Positions 24,301 through 35,300 of a stretch of DNA of 64,000 bases are shown here, piece by piece (the stretch's first letter is position 1; every line of letters starts with the position of its first letter). A program made the position numbers and the translations under genes. Where the stretch lies: contig WIXG01000169.1 in the NCBI GenBank assembly GCA_009869945.1, positions 102,664 through 166,663 on the forward strand, in the 5' to 3' direction. This DNA is from Mesaphorura yosii. Its lineage: Eukaryota; Arthropoda; Collembola; Poduromorpha; Tullbergiidae. The notes under the pieces were generated by a model. That model had not been told where the DNA came from and made no database searches. It saw nothing but the letters and a program-made list of their open reading frames with translations.

Positions 24301-25666
24301 ACGTAGCAATTTTAGTTGGGGAAGTTGCAATGAGAAAGTTCAGGCGGAATTATTTGTTGTCCTTCACGTTTACGTATTTTCTTATTCGACATGACGTAAC
24401 GAAAGATGATTACGCATAGTTCAACAAGTCTCCTACGTTCAATCCCGCAACCACTCAAGGAAATGAGTTTCTATTCCTGGAATACGTCTCTTGGAAGAGA
24501 TTATACTATCCCATGCACATGTCCTATTTCAAGAATAATTTTCTGCGACGAATGGCAGTAATTTGTCGTGCAAATAGAAGCTCCTTAGAGAAATACGGCG
24601 ACATGTGATAGTGAATGTACAAGTCCGAATCCTAACTTATGATTCATTTCACTTTTCAGCTGCATCTCAAGTCGAGTTTGAGCTCACTCCCATTCTCGGA
24701 GTGTGCGTTGGAGTCGTTTGCGGACTTTTGGTTGTCGGACTTGGAGTTGTCTTCGCCTTGAAGTTTCGAACAACTCCTCGGCGAGGCCCTCCACTCAAAG
24801 TGACAAAGACGGAGTATCGCGTTGAGATGCCTGACGCGGAAGAAAAGAACCCTGACATTATTCCTAGCTCAAAAGGTAGGCGAATAGCATGTTGCAAAAG
24901 GACCTCCATATTAAAATTAATTTCTAATTTGTATTTTGCTTAGTAGGTGAAGACTACTACTACAAAGACGGACTGTTCAATGGGCCAAATAGAAATGGAA
25001 ATATTACGGAAAACTTTCGTAATTGCACCTATTATAGTGATAAGGTGAGTTCAGGAGGGTCAGGTTATTGAGTAGGCATGGACATCAGAAACTTGAACGA
25101 TCTGTAAACATGAGATCATTTCTTCTCGAAGCGCAATGAATAGCAGTGCGCAACACGCTAATTAAATATTTGTATGGTCGACGAAACCATTCGGCATGAA
25201 ATATTAGAGTGTACATGTGCCATACGATTCATAATAAAAATGATTTGTTATTACATGCAATTTTCTTTCTATTTGCCTACAGAGTAATACTGAGATTACG
25301 TACGCTGAACTGTGCCTGGATAACAGCATGGGCAACAGTGCTCACACTTCGTTTACTGGTCATAACAGCAGTGGGCTAATGGTCGGAAGTGGAAGTGGTG
25401 GAGGCAGCAGTTGGACGTCCACCATGGATCGGAAGAGAAGACGGAGTCCAACAGAAGATTCCAACGGAGGCATTGCATACAGTGGGGTTATTGGTGGCCC
25501 GAGTAATAACGCCATAATTTATGCCACAATTGATCATAGCAGAAGACTCAATGGTGAACCGCCGTCTCACGCTGCCACGCATCATCAAATTCCACCGCAT
25601 CAACGAGAAATTGTTTCAGTTAGGACGCCACTGCTGGTCAACTCACAGCAAGAGAGTTGTGTGTAA
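3168..25666 (+). CDS. side-like: Sidestep-family Ig/FN3 transmembrane receptor, 3' 15 exons (5' end outside window)
   Basis: Exons read by eye: 3168-3377, 11322-11473, 11673-11817, 16232-16362, 21333-21492, 21818-21894, 21964-22038, 22962-23043, 23146-23220, 23755-23852, 23946-24111, 24189-24221, 24660-24875, 24947-25044, 25283-25666. Phases join without a break into 699 codons plus stop. The product is a type I membrane receptor: rest of Ig2, Ig3, Ig4, Ig5, one FN3, a helix at 24692-24760 and a tail of about 190 residues. Sidestep hallmarks include VTWW, FTCQASNNN, VYFEC, SNQSLVLQ and VPAGKPDP. Family knowledge: fly Sidestep guides motor axons by binding Beat proteins; the partner here is inferred. 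Which paralog (side, side-II to side-VIII) cannot be told. The signal peptide and Ig1 are missing, so the first coding exons lie upstream. Introns are long at the 5' side (up to 7.9 kb) and short at the 3' side; those of 325-923 bases (21493, 22039, 23221, 24222) show nothing else. The donor at 22039 (GTCAAT) is weak. Confidence 0.95.
3378..11321 (+). other. 7.9-kb intron of the side-like gene
   Basis: It is bounded by GTAAGT and TTGCAG. I see no conserved coding block, tRNA or repeat array. The longest ORF inside (7850-8284) has an unremarkable composition and matches nothing I recognise. Confidence 0.7.
11322..11817 (+). CDS. side-like: side-like exons for Ig domain 3 (11322-11473 and 11673-11817)
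   Basis: Two exons split by a 199-base intron. The first begins RPLSVKLLG and carries the first Ig cysteine (IVCQS) and the core tryptophan (ISWF). It ends in phase 0. The second carries the second cysteine (LTCRTS) and the family motif MEDTWK, and ends in phase 1. Order and spacing match Sidestep Ig3. Confidence 0.93.
11818..13097 (+). other. Left part of a 4.4-kb side-like intron
   Basis: Intron sequence before the transposon. The ATG-started ORF at 12191-12607 is Ser/Leu-rich and has no family features; I treat it as chance. Confidence 0.6.
13029..13055. repeat. Imperfect AT-rich palindrome
   Basis: Arms AGTATTATTTA and TAAATAATACT surround a five-base centre. It lies 45 bases outside the pogo-like element, so it is not one of its ends. 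It could form a small hairpin; no function is apparent. Confidence 0.6.
13124..13200 (+). repeat. Left subterminal direct repeat of the pogo-like element
   Basis: This resembles 14091-14167 in direct orientation. Shared blocks include CCGTCG, GCCCGG, GTCAAAAT and ATTGAAACAATA/TTGAAACAATA. A further partial copy starts at 13194 (CACCCCGTCGAAATAGAACG). Repeats just inside the ends are a known feature of some pogo elements and may bind transposase (inference). Confidence 0.75.
13159..14050 (+). pseudogene. Decayed pogo/Tigger-family DDE transposase
   Basis: The frame from 13159 to 13755 holds the DDE_1 core: DQTAVWLD with the first catalytic Asp at 13270-13272, RRLLVWDCF with the second at 13555-13557, and VIPGGC followed by QALNV where families usually have Q-P-L-D-V. 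The third catalytic Asp is therefore Asn (13663-13665). The sequence then moves to another frame near 13752 (APSLEEVGEWIIEAWESL) and to a third frame near 13800 (KESFLTCGITNDLSG, then an acidic C-terminus to 14050). The missing N-terminal CENP-B/HTH region, the D-to-N change and two frameshifts all indicate no activity. It would have cut and pasted DNA at TA sites; now it is only a fossil. Confidence 0.9.
14091..14167 (+). repeat. Right subterminal direct repeat of the pogo-like element
   Basis: Direct-orientation partner of 13124-13200, roughly 70% alike by eye. It sits just inside the right inverted end. Like the left copy it begins CCGTCG. Confidence 0.75.
14192..16231 (+). other. Right part of the 4.4-kb side-like intron
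   Basis: Nothing recognisable between the transposon and the acceptor at 16231. No second copy of the element was noticed. Confidence 0.6.
16232..21492 (+). CDS. side-like: side-like exons for Ig domain 4 (16232-16362 and 21333-21492)
   Basis: The first exon contains VYFECKI and the core tryptophan (VAWLHD) and ends in phase 0. The second, after a 4.97-kb intron, contains SNQSLVLQ and the second cysteine (VYVCKATN). The joined sequence is collinear with Sidestep Ig4. Confidence 0.92.
16363..21332 (+). other. 5.0-kb intron of the side-like gene
   Basis: It is bounded by GTAAGTAC and TTATTTCAG. It contains pyrimidine-rich stretches around 16.9-17.5 kb and short ORFs on both strands, none protein-like. 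No RNA gene was seen. Confidence 0.65.
21818..23220 (+). CDS. side-like: side-like exons for Ig domain 5 (21818-21894, 21964-22038, 22962-23043, 23146-23220)
   Basis: Four small exons. They carry KPVCK, the first Ig cysteine (IECK), the core tryptophan (FKWAFNN), TPMTELDYG and the second cysteine (VLCFGSN), then PCVYQIVPAG at the join to the FN3 exon. The acceptor at 21817 is chosen because the neighbouring AG puts a stop in frame. The donor after 22038 is CAG|GTCAAT, which is weak at +3 and +5. Confidence 0.88.
23755..24111 (+). CDS. side-like: side-like fibronectin type III domain exons (23755-23852 and 23946-24111)
   Basis: The exons read GKPDPPFNCSV, then VEGFDGGLPQ, then FAVTGLRPGQAVRLFVYSSN, the end of an FN3 fold with the typical L-x-P-G turn. 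A single FN3 next to the membrane is the Sidestep architecture. The 93-base intron between them is phase 0. Confidence 0.9.
24189..24221 (+). CDS. side-like: side-like 33-nt microexon in the juxtamembrane stalk
   Basis: This exon lies between TTGTTCAG (ending 24188) and GTGAATTC (starting 24222). It is phase 1 on both sides and adds a short hydrophilic stretch (QTIQEAEKRT) between FN3 and the membrane helix. Because it is symmetric and divisible by three, it could be skipped without a frameshift. Confidence 0.75.
24660..24875 (+). CDS. side-like: side-like exon: membrane helix and start of the cytoplasmic tail
   Basis: A hydrophobic stretch at 24692-24760 (ILGVCVGVVCGLLVVGLGVV and following residues) is followed by a basic stop-transfer segment containing K, R and PRR. 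The exon ends in phase 1 with donor GTAGGCG. Confidence 0.93.
24947..25666 (+). CDS. side-like: side-like cytoplasmic tail exons (24947-25044 and 25283-25666)
   Basis: The tail holds ITYAEL at 25295-25312 and IIYATI at 25514-25531, both matching the ITIM pattern [ILVS]-x-Y-x-x-[ILV]. Between them lies a Gly/Ser-rich linker. The C-terminus is SCV just before TAA (25664-25666), which matches a class I PDZ-binding motif (S/T-x-V). The acceptor of the first exon is a tandem TAGTAG. Confidence 0.9.
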
Positions 25667-26335
25667 TACTACAATGTACATAATGGCCAGATATCTGATA
25701 ATTTATTGATAAGCTATAAGCTTCGAGTACGATGCGATACCATGTCGAAAATTTTATACAAACTCTCTCCTTTCATCGCATTAAATATGTCGATATGTTG
25801 TTAATCATACCTTTAAATCTTGCTAACCATGAATGCATTTTGCTTCTATTGTAAGTGTGTATCAAATTCTTACTCGTCTTGTCTTTTGTCTAATTTTTAT
25901 CCTTTAACTTCATGGACTCTCAATGTTCAGGTTTCTAATGTCTGGAAGTAATCAATTGCAAGTTTTGTAGTATGTAATATTAATTATTGTATAAAGATGG
26001 CGGCTATTGTTATAAAGGCTACGAATTCTGTATAAAAACTTTGACTTTTATGATTTTGTCAAATGTGTCCAGTCTGTGATCTTAAACTCAATGTTTCACC
26101 TTAAAAATTAGTTAAGCTAAGAATTGAAGCTATTGAAAGTTCGGTTGGCTGTCATATGGACATACTTTCAACTCCTCTAAAGTTCTTTAAGCTCTTAACT
26201 AACATAAGGTCGCGATCGACTACGATATTTTATATTTTCAAGTTTGTACTGAACAGTTAAGCTTGGTCATGTTCAACGCATTCTAAGGGCAAAAACTAAT
26301 GAATAATGGAAAGGAATAAACTTTACAGTTTCGAT
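25667..26335 (+). other. 3' UTR of the side-like gene with poly(A) signal
   Basis: AT-rich sequence after the stop, with many stops in all frames. The best poly(A) signal is AATAAA at 26315-26320, giving a 3' UTR of about 0.65 kb. The exact cleavage site cannot be seen. Confidence 0.5.
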
Positions 26336-29300
26336 CTAACTAACCTCCGTGCACTTCATTTCCATTTCACTGAGCGAATCATAATTGGATCTAATTTTAA
26401 CAATTATGGTGACTCGAACTGAACGCTGCGCTTGGCTAAAAAATTGGGAAAGACGTCTCCATCTACACCGTGAAAACACTGACAAGTAAATCGAAACGCA
26501 ACTTCGTACGAAGTAAATGCAGGCTGAAAGCGAACTCTGTGAGGAGGAAGTTCAGAATGATTGGAGTTCTTTGTTGCGAATGCCTCAACAAGCTCTGGCG
26601 TAGAGGAAATTACTCTCTCCTTGCACCAGATGGTGAAAAGATTGAAATCGTTCGCTGGTGCTTCTGTGATTTAGTTACAGCTTCTACGTACTGGGCGTTA
26701 GATAAATGGAGCTCACAAACGCTTATAAAATTTAAAGTCAGATGTCTCCGCCATACCTCACTGGTTTGTCTTAAAAATTAATATGTTACAGGAATATCAT
26801 TAGCTCCTGTTCATCTACTTTTTTATTGACGCCGCAAATAAAGACCATTTAATGGTGCTGCAGGCATGCATGAGGCGTCTCCGAGCTCGAAGTCCAGGTT
26901 TTTCTAAGATTTATGAAATGTGTACGCGAACTAAAAATTCACTCTCTCTTTCAGAACGCATTCGATCTGTGTTCCTTCTGACTTGTTTCTCGGACCGTGA
27001 AAATGAGCCTGAGTCTACTCAACAGGAAAAACCTCGATTCTTGCAATTAAACGTGGTCGTTAATGTTTAAATTTCCCGAGAACTTGGTGCATTATTCACC
27101 ATCTGCATCTGGCAAGTTGAAAGAGCGAAGAATGCATATATTCTTCTGAGATCCGAGTTTGGTAATTGGAGATTCATATGAAACATTCATCGGCAAAGTA
27201 ATTTATTGCTAGGACCATGAAAAACTTGAACTTTGAAGTTCACGGGTCGCGTGGGAGAATTGGTTTACAAGAGAGTCATCTGTGGAAACTTTCGGTCCTA
27301 TGATACCGTAATGATTTACACCATATCTGTCGCTTGAATGAGTTACCTTAAATAATTGTGCCCCTGAAGCTGGGAAAAGTATGCTGATATCGAGGATTTT
27401 ATTCAGGCTAAGGTGATAGAGGCTCTCGCCCTAGTCACACTCGGTAGTTGGTAGCAAAAAGAAAGAGAGGCGGATTGTTGGGCACTGGAGAATGTCAATA
27501 AAACTGCATGACACCGTTGTGGCCGCAAGTCGGCACACGGATGACTTGAGCAAGCGTAATCTGCCCAGCACGCGTTCTTTGACTTGACGCTTGTTCCCCT
27601 CTGATCCAAAGAAATGAAGCTGGGCAACAGAATTTCCCATGCCTTGCCTTTCCTTCTACTGAATTGTGATATTTATGAATTTATGCATCTTGAGAATAAT
27701 TAATTAATGCTTGATTTAATTTTGAAGGGCTTTACTTTCTCACCATTGTCTCTGATATTGGCGCCTCGACATAACTTCAGCTACCTTAAACTTGAGTGCT
27801 GAGGTTATATGTAGTTGAAGAGGTACTATTTCCATTGTTCAATATTCCCCTGCCACCAAAGCAGCCCGAATTTTCTTCTACCAGAATTTTAAGCTACTGC
27901 GACTGACTGAGACACAAGCGGAATACCAATGCATGAATTCAAGCATTCTTGCGGTGTCCGAAATTACTCTGCAGAACCAAACTCGACCGAAAGTTTTGGA
28001 GTGCTTAAATCAGGTAAATGCGGAGCACTTTTTGCTTCTGTGCGATGGGATGGGTTTCCACCAGAATGAATAAGCTAACACATTCCACTTATCCACCCAT
28101 ATTTACTTGCACTTAGGAATGGAAAAGTGTTTGCTTGGGAAATGAATAATGCATTAGGAATTTTAAATTTCAAATTCATGCTCGCTTTCGTTTTACAGAA
28201 AGACTGCTAATGCTAAAGAGAAACGGCGTGAACCGCTGACGCCAATTTAATTTGCACGTTTCTGCATTCTTCTAGTAACATTCAATTCGCTTTGGTTGCA
28301 TGTTGCATGGATCACAAATTGCACTTTAGTCGGTTAATTATTGAGTAAAAGTAATTGCAAAGATTTGATTACTGAAGTTCATGGGCCTGCACCTATGAAT
28401 AATACGTGAAGTCTCAGCTGAGCTGCGCTGCGACCTGCACTGCATAAACTCAATCTCATGATTCGAGAAGAGTAAATAAACATGCTTTTATTCGATTGTT
28501 GTACTTCATTCATGCTTCTTCGTATTGTGAAAAGGATTCACGGATGAATTTCGTTTGCTTCACGTTCCCTCCCGCCCTCACCCTTTAAGCACTTTGATTT
28601 GATCCATTTCACTTTAACAACTGATCCATATAAACCAAAACGGGATCAAGCTCATGTCTCTTCTGTGCACACTATTTTGTAACGCTGAAAGGAATCAAGC
28701 ATTTTTGTCCATTTTCTTGACATTTTAAGAAACAATATTTAAGGATTTCTTTGTACGACCGTCAGTGTGCAATTGAGTTGGAATCTTCGTTATTTGTATT
28801 TTCTTCCACGTGGCTGAAGTTGAATAACTTTCCAACCAGACGTTTTCATTTCTCAACTCTGCATTTGTTGCACCTGACTTGTTGCTTACAAAAATTATGA
28901 TTGGCTTAGATCTTGAATTATCAAATATAAACGGTTCCCATAAATGTATGCTCGTTATCTTCGGTGGACCCTTAAAATCATAAATGAAAAAGTTAAATTA
29001 AATTCGTAGTTGACTAGACCTGGCAAGGAAATGCTTGGAACTTCAGATTTCGTGCCGGAAGCCGATTTTTGCAACGGGTCAAGAGTTCAGTTCTTGTGTT
29101 CTTAGTGAGATTATTGTTTTTGTTACGACTTGAAACATAACAGTACTTTGAATAATCTGAACCTTGCCAGGCTGGCCGGGGAAGGATGGAACACCTGATA
29201 GGGAATTGACAAACTAAAGGTCGACTGAAATAATGCGATTAAGCGATTAGGATCACGCTGACAAGTGCCACCATATTATGACACTTATTACGGTATTCAA

Positions 29301-32300
29301 GACAAGTTCGCGGACATTTGAGCTGGGTGGTCAGCTGCGAAAGCTAAGATGCTGTCGTTGTCACCGTCATTCAAATACTGCAGGGTATATCCTTTGGACT
29401 TTCTCGCCAATGCTTGTTAGTTTTGACAAGAGTGGATTTGAGGTGTTGTGTTTGTTTTGCTTCGTCTTTTCCAGACGTTTTCGCATGGAAGTTATTCGTA
29501 CAGTCGTTATTGGAAGGAAATCCCTACCATATCTCAAACGATTATTTCATGGGATCAACACTTTCGTGGGCTTGAAAGATGAGCAAAGAGTGAAAGAGTT
29601 TAAAATGGATTTTGAGTAGCTGGTAGGCTGACGTTGTCATCAGCTTCTTAGGCCCGAAGCCTGAAAGAACACAATGCATTCACTTTCTGGTACAATGTTA
29701 ATACTTAATGCATGACTAAACTTCAAAAGGGATTTCTGTACTCGTACGAGATGCTATTTGGTTTGAAGGCAACAACTGTCAGTTTTCATTCACATGAACG
29801 TCCATTCCATTTGTTTGAGATTATCTAAATTATCCTGTGATTAGGTGTAAGTCTTTAAACGCGTGAGCTCACATCCAAAATTGAATAAACTAGAATCATC
29901 GTCTCACTTCAGACGGGGTCCTCGAGCTTTTAGCTCGAGAGTTGATGCACTCTGGTACTATAGGCTTTACGAGCGCATATAACGGGTTGAAATAAGGGTA
30001 CTAGACACCAACACAAGCGTATATTGCCCTGAGTGACCGGTTCGGCTGGAAGCTTAAAGAAAACCTTTAAATTCAGTGATTTAATCCCGACACATACGAC
30101 GACAGACTTGCACGTGACAGCGAAAGTGAATTGCAATAAAGTTTTGCTTGTTGGATCCGGAGAAAGTGCCGAACATGAGATGAGACGCTTTGTTTGCCAA
30201 ATGCGTAGGCTTGTGGTTGGGAAATAAAGGAAAGATAAATATTGCTGACATGAACTTTAATTCGATGGATGGACCGAACGGACCGCGAACCGCGGCGCGA
30301 CGCGATGGTCGAACGAAAGCGGAATCTGTTCTTTATCGATCCGAATTCAAGTGGTTCTTTCTCATATTATGATAGTTTCTTATTTACTGTGTTCAAATAA
30401 ATGAATTTTTGTTCTATACTAGGCTGATTCGCTTTACTGTGACCACAAACGGCGTTTGTCGTTGCTTGCCTGCCCCATTCGTAACTTCGAGTCAAAGACG
30501 ATTTTTTGAGTAAGCGAACGCAAATTCGTCCCCGCTAACTGACAGAATCTGGTCGGTGATCGCATTCAATGTGTTATAAAAACTTCAGTTAGTCACATAT
30601 ATAAAAATGACATTAGATGTGCCCGATTTTGCGATGGGCATTGTCCGCATTGAATAAAGGATCTCCGTTTCCATTTCAAAGATGAGATCATGATTGGTAA
30701 TTGTTTCTCGCACGGCTCATTTACCTGGAACCTTTGTATCCTTTTCTAATGCGCAATCTGATAAGATCATCCGCCTCGTAATCCCTGCTGTCAATTCTTT
30801 GATACTGAAAGCGAGCACTTTTGTTACCTTTTCCGAGTGATCGGTCTGGCTTTGTTCAGCCTGATTCGTGTTCAGCACACCGTATGGTTGCCTGAACTTG
30901 TGATGACATTATTATTGTATTATTGTGACGTTAGATAAATCCATTGTTGTGCAATACAGAGTTTTAACAATTCTGGTAAGGCGTATCCTTACAACTGAAG
31001 AACATTGGCTCCGTGTGTTGCCGTTGATTTCTTGAAATTGATTACATAATAATTTAAGCTCATGTTTTACAAAAGATTTGACGTGGCCCGCTTCATTAAT
31101 CTCATACGAAAATAGTTTATTTAGACAGGGAACTCGAAATTGCCAAAATACACGATTATCATGAATCCAAAAGAATGAATGCCTTCTGTTCTTTTATGCA
31201 GCCACTTTCTTGACCTTTCTTACTTCTCACAGATTATTGTGGAGTATTGTATTGTGATGTGGATCGTAAATGCAACAATGGTGTACGCACTGGTTGCAGT
31301 TGATCCTTCAATCCAAAGACGCTCATAATTTCTATATGAGTTAAGATAGGCGTACACCCATTCTATTGTGTTGCTCTAAAAAAGTTAGTGCACTCACATT
31401 CTTATGAGTTGCTTATTGCTCCGGTGGCTCCGTACTTCAAAATGGCCTCGCCACGCTATCATAAACACAGAAACCACAAAGCTGCCTGCACATATGCCAC
31501 CCCTTATGAAAATACTGGCCTTTGTAATTTCAGTTTTTATTATTGTTATGGATTATTGCATTCATTCAAGCAAAGCAGCAAAGCGCATAAATATTTGAGC
31601 AGTAAAATATGTCACGCTTGGCGCAAAACTACCGAGCAGGCTGTTGAGTCCGCCGAACTTAATGATTTGCTGTTTAAACTCACATTTATCACGATTCATG
31701 GAGCTACGAAAGAAGCTACTATTTTTAATTTCTAGCGAATGTGAGCGATAATGCTAAGAAAGGCGTAAGAGGCACTGTAATCTCAATTATTCTTCATTAT
31801 CACTCACGATTTAACATTTCGTAATTGACATAATGATAAAGAATGAGTACAAAACTGCTTTTGAGATTTTGAAAGGAGTTTGTGCGATTCCTTTCTAAAT
31901 GGTTGAGTGCTCGGCTGTTCGTACGAAAGTTCGAACACTGAATCCCATTAGTCTCCATAATGAATTCTATTTTTGAGTTTTCAATTGGTAATACCTTAAT
32001 AATTAGTATATCAACACTGCCATGATGAAATCATTTATCCAATCTCCGAAAAAGGCGAACGGAGAATTAAATGCATTCCATAAAACGTCTGCTTTTGACA
32101 TTTGTCTCCGAACCGAGACAAAGGGCGAACGCCTGCGAGCGTCTTCCTTTGCAATTTGTCGCCTCGTTGAAAACCGCTGTTAGCATCCGAATAAGGCTTG
32201 GAACCAGGAGGTTTCTGGTAGACGGCGGAATCCGAAGAGATTTTTGCAACGATGACTAAATAGTGTAGTTTTAGCAGAGCCTGTTGAAAAGTAATGTCAA

Positions 32301-35300
32301 GAATATAATGCGTAGCTATTTCGATTTGATACCACAACAGCCTTTAAGTAAATAGTGCATCAAATAAAGTCGGGGGAGGTTCAGCATTAAGTGAACGGCT
32401 GTGAAAGCCAAGAAGGATATTGCCATTGGAGTTCTTTTATTGACTCATGGCTTAGGAATTAAATGAACTTTGGGTGATTAAATTCGAATTCCAACTCGTC
32501 TCGGTTTACTTCTTCCTCATTTTAAGACCAGCACTCCGAATTCAAATTACCCACTTCAACGAAGGGAGCATTCGGCAGTTTTGGTTCTACAGAATGCCAG
32601 AGCGCTACGGTTTCGGTTTCAAAGACTTTATAATAAAACTTCTGGCCTTTTATTTGCATACCATCCAGGTATTCAAGTGGAAGGGGATCATCAAGAACGC
32701 ACTCTGGAAACGATGGATACAGAAGTCGTGCTATAAAAGGTTCGTCCAGTTCGAATTGGAGCACGACTACAGATAGGGCTCGGAGCAAGGTAAATCAGGA
32801 TGGTCGCAGTGGAAGTGGCAGCTCGTCCTCTCATCAGCACGGCTACGACAATCTTTGCAATGCAAGACAGTGTTAACAAGTTACAAAAATTCACACCGCT
32901 TGTACTGTCTTTTTGGCTATTCAACGGAATAGTATGATTTTGGAACTGAATCAAGGATTTAACTGCAATGATTCAGGAATCGAATTGAAACTGTACTGCT
33001 ACTACTTGACCATATTGTGACTTCTGGATCAGGAAACGGGAGCGTGATCCTGATTCACGTTCGGCTTGGAACGAAAAACGATTATAATTCCCGAAAATTA
33101 TATTTTTTCCATAAGTAAAACGGAACTTCATATTGTATATTTGAAATCCCAATATTAGATATTTTGGTACAATTTATTGTGCTGGCATATTTTCAAGTGT
33201 CTCTTATAAACGGACGGATCGAGAATTTGTTAAACCCGCAGCAGCGGCAATGTCATGATTGTGCCGCGTGTGCTTGCCTGTCTCTACTATTACCGTCGAA
33301 ATATGTTCGGAATGAAGTCAGCTCGCATCCAGTTGCCATTGCTAATATTGTTGATGCTTGTGCACTATACCACAACTGTGTGCAAGCACCGAAGTTTAGA
33401 TTGTACGAATTTAGATTTGGAAAGAGGACGAGAGCGAGAGCAAATGGAACAAACACAACACAAATACGGCAGGTTGGTTCGCGTTCGGTTCGGTTGGTAT
33501 GGTCTTGGGTCCTTGAGATTCTCTTTGTATAAATTTCGGACTCAAGAACTCTTGAGTTTGCAGCGTGCTTGCGGGATAGAAATAGAAATTGAAATACGGA
33601 GCGAGAGGAAAAAGTACGAGCACGAGATGAGGGATGCGATGCGTTGAAAGAACAGAACCATCAGTGTACGTGAACAGAACGCGAACTCTAAATCACCTTT
33701 CATTTCTGCATGACATCGCATTGATCGCGGCAGAGCGTTATTATTATTCGGTCGTTCTCACTTGGCCATGGTCTCCGCATGGCGAGTATCTAGCCGCTAT
33801 TGTTATTTTGCAATTGAAAGCAGTAGTGTAAATGTAAGGGTGAGCGAGTTCGTTATAATAACCAGGCGGGAAACTGTTGAATTGTCAACTTCAGCATTCG
33901 CTTTCGCACATAGAACCCACGATTGCATTAGGAAAGGGTGATGATGACCTGCGAAGAGATCTACGAGATGAGTCGTTCATGATGCGCGGACTCGACTCAA
34001 ATTAATAATGGAGACAAGCAAGACATCTTGCTTATTGCATATTGCTGGTGTTGCAAAGTGAAAGTCGCATTTGTTGGTTTTTACTTGAGAGCAGTACGGC
34101 GCACACGCCATTTGTTATTTGAAAAAGCACGTTGTATTTAAATAGACAATAAATAGAAATAATAGCTTTTAATTAATTTGAACTTCTCTCTTCCGCCAAG
34201 CTCAACGTCCTTCGGCAGGTCTTGCGCGAAGCGCCAAGCCTAAAATTGACAGTCACAACGTATGGTTTCTGGCCATTTCCTTCGCGTAAAATTGAATGCA
34301 CGGTGTATGTTTAAGAAGTAAGAATGTATAGGCTTATAAAATGTCTGGGTGTAGTTTAAAAACAAGCTAATAACTTATGAAATTCATGAGAACCAACTTT
34401 CATACGGGACTTTCAAAATCGTAATATTAAAAATTTCATCATAAAACAATCCGTGCAAAAGTTTTCTCATAAGTCTCCATAAAACTTGCCAAGTGGGTCC
34501 TCGATCCTAAACTTCGTGCTAGTATCTACTAATAATGGCTCATCGTTTCACAAACTTCATGCAAAGTATATTTCGCATTTGAATTCTCTTGAAAAGTTAA
34601 TATAAATTCTTTTTTACTTTGAACTGGCCGAATTATTAGACCTTTGAAATGGCCTTTATTGCTTTGCAAAACCCTTGTCTTATATGATCTCGTCGCAAGA
34701 CACAAGAATTTACTGCTGTAAAACTTCTTGAACTTGCTTTTCCTGTCACGTTAATCGCATTTACCGTCACATCAACGGCAAAGGCAACTGCGACTGACGA
34801 CTATTGAATGAATGCAACAAAATCGAGAGCGTGTCTGTTCTTCGCATTCATTGCCCGAAGATATCACTTTAATGTTGACAGCTTTTGCTTCCAGTCTTTT
34901 GTGTAAGGATATTTTGATACTTTTATCTTGCCCATCTTCAATTTACCGAAAGGGCATTAGAAAGGGGTTTGAATGAATGGATAGAGCAACATTTTGTATA
35001 ACCCATCCGGTCTTAGCCGCGCCGGTAGAGAAATGTCACTTTGCCCCAGTGGCCCAGTACATATTTTCAACTTCTCAGACAAGACGCGACGCGGCACAAA
35101 TTGCCCGTTGTAAAGTTATAGTAATTTGAATTTAATGGCTTGATTGACTATGGATATTATTGATTCATGTTTGCTGCAAAAGTGATGGCCACCTGGACCG
35201 ACACTTGTACTCTTCAGGGTACAGATTTCAATCTTGAATGAACTCTTAAGTGAAAGCTAAAATAGCGTTTCAATACTCATTACTTTATTACCATCCAACG

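Noticed and set aside
26470-26781. 103-codon + strand ORF downstream of the side-like gene
   Set aside because: Begins at GTG, no motif, and sits right after the gene's 3' UTR with no promoter or splice evidence.
32522-32788. 88-codon minus-strand ORF with a protein-like composition (LDDPLPLEYLDG)
   Set aside because: Starts at TTG, no recognisable family, and no adjoining exon or poly(A) signal that fits. A decayed gene piece is possible but cannot be supported.
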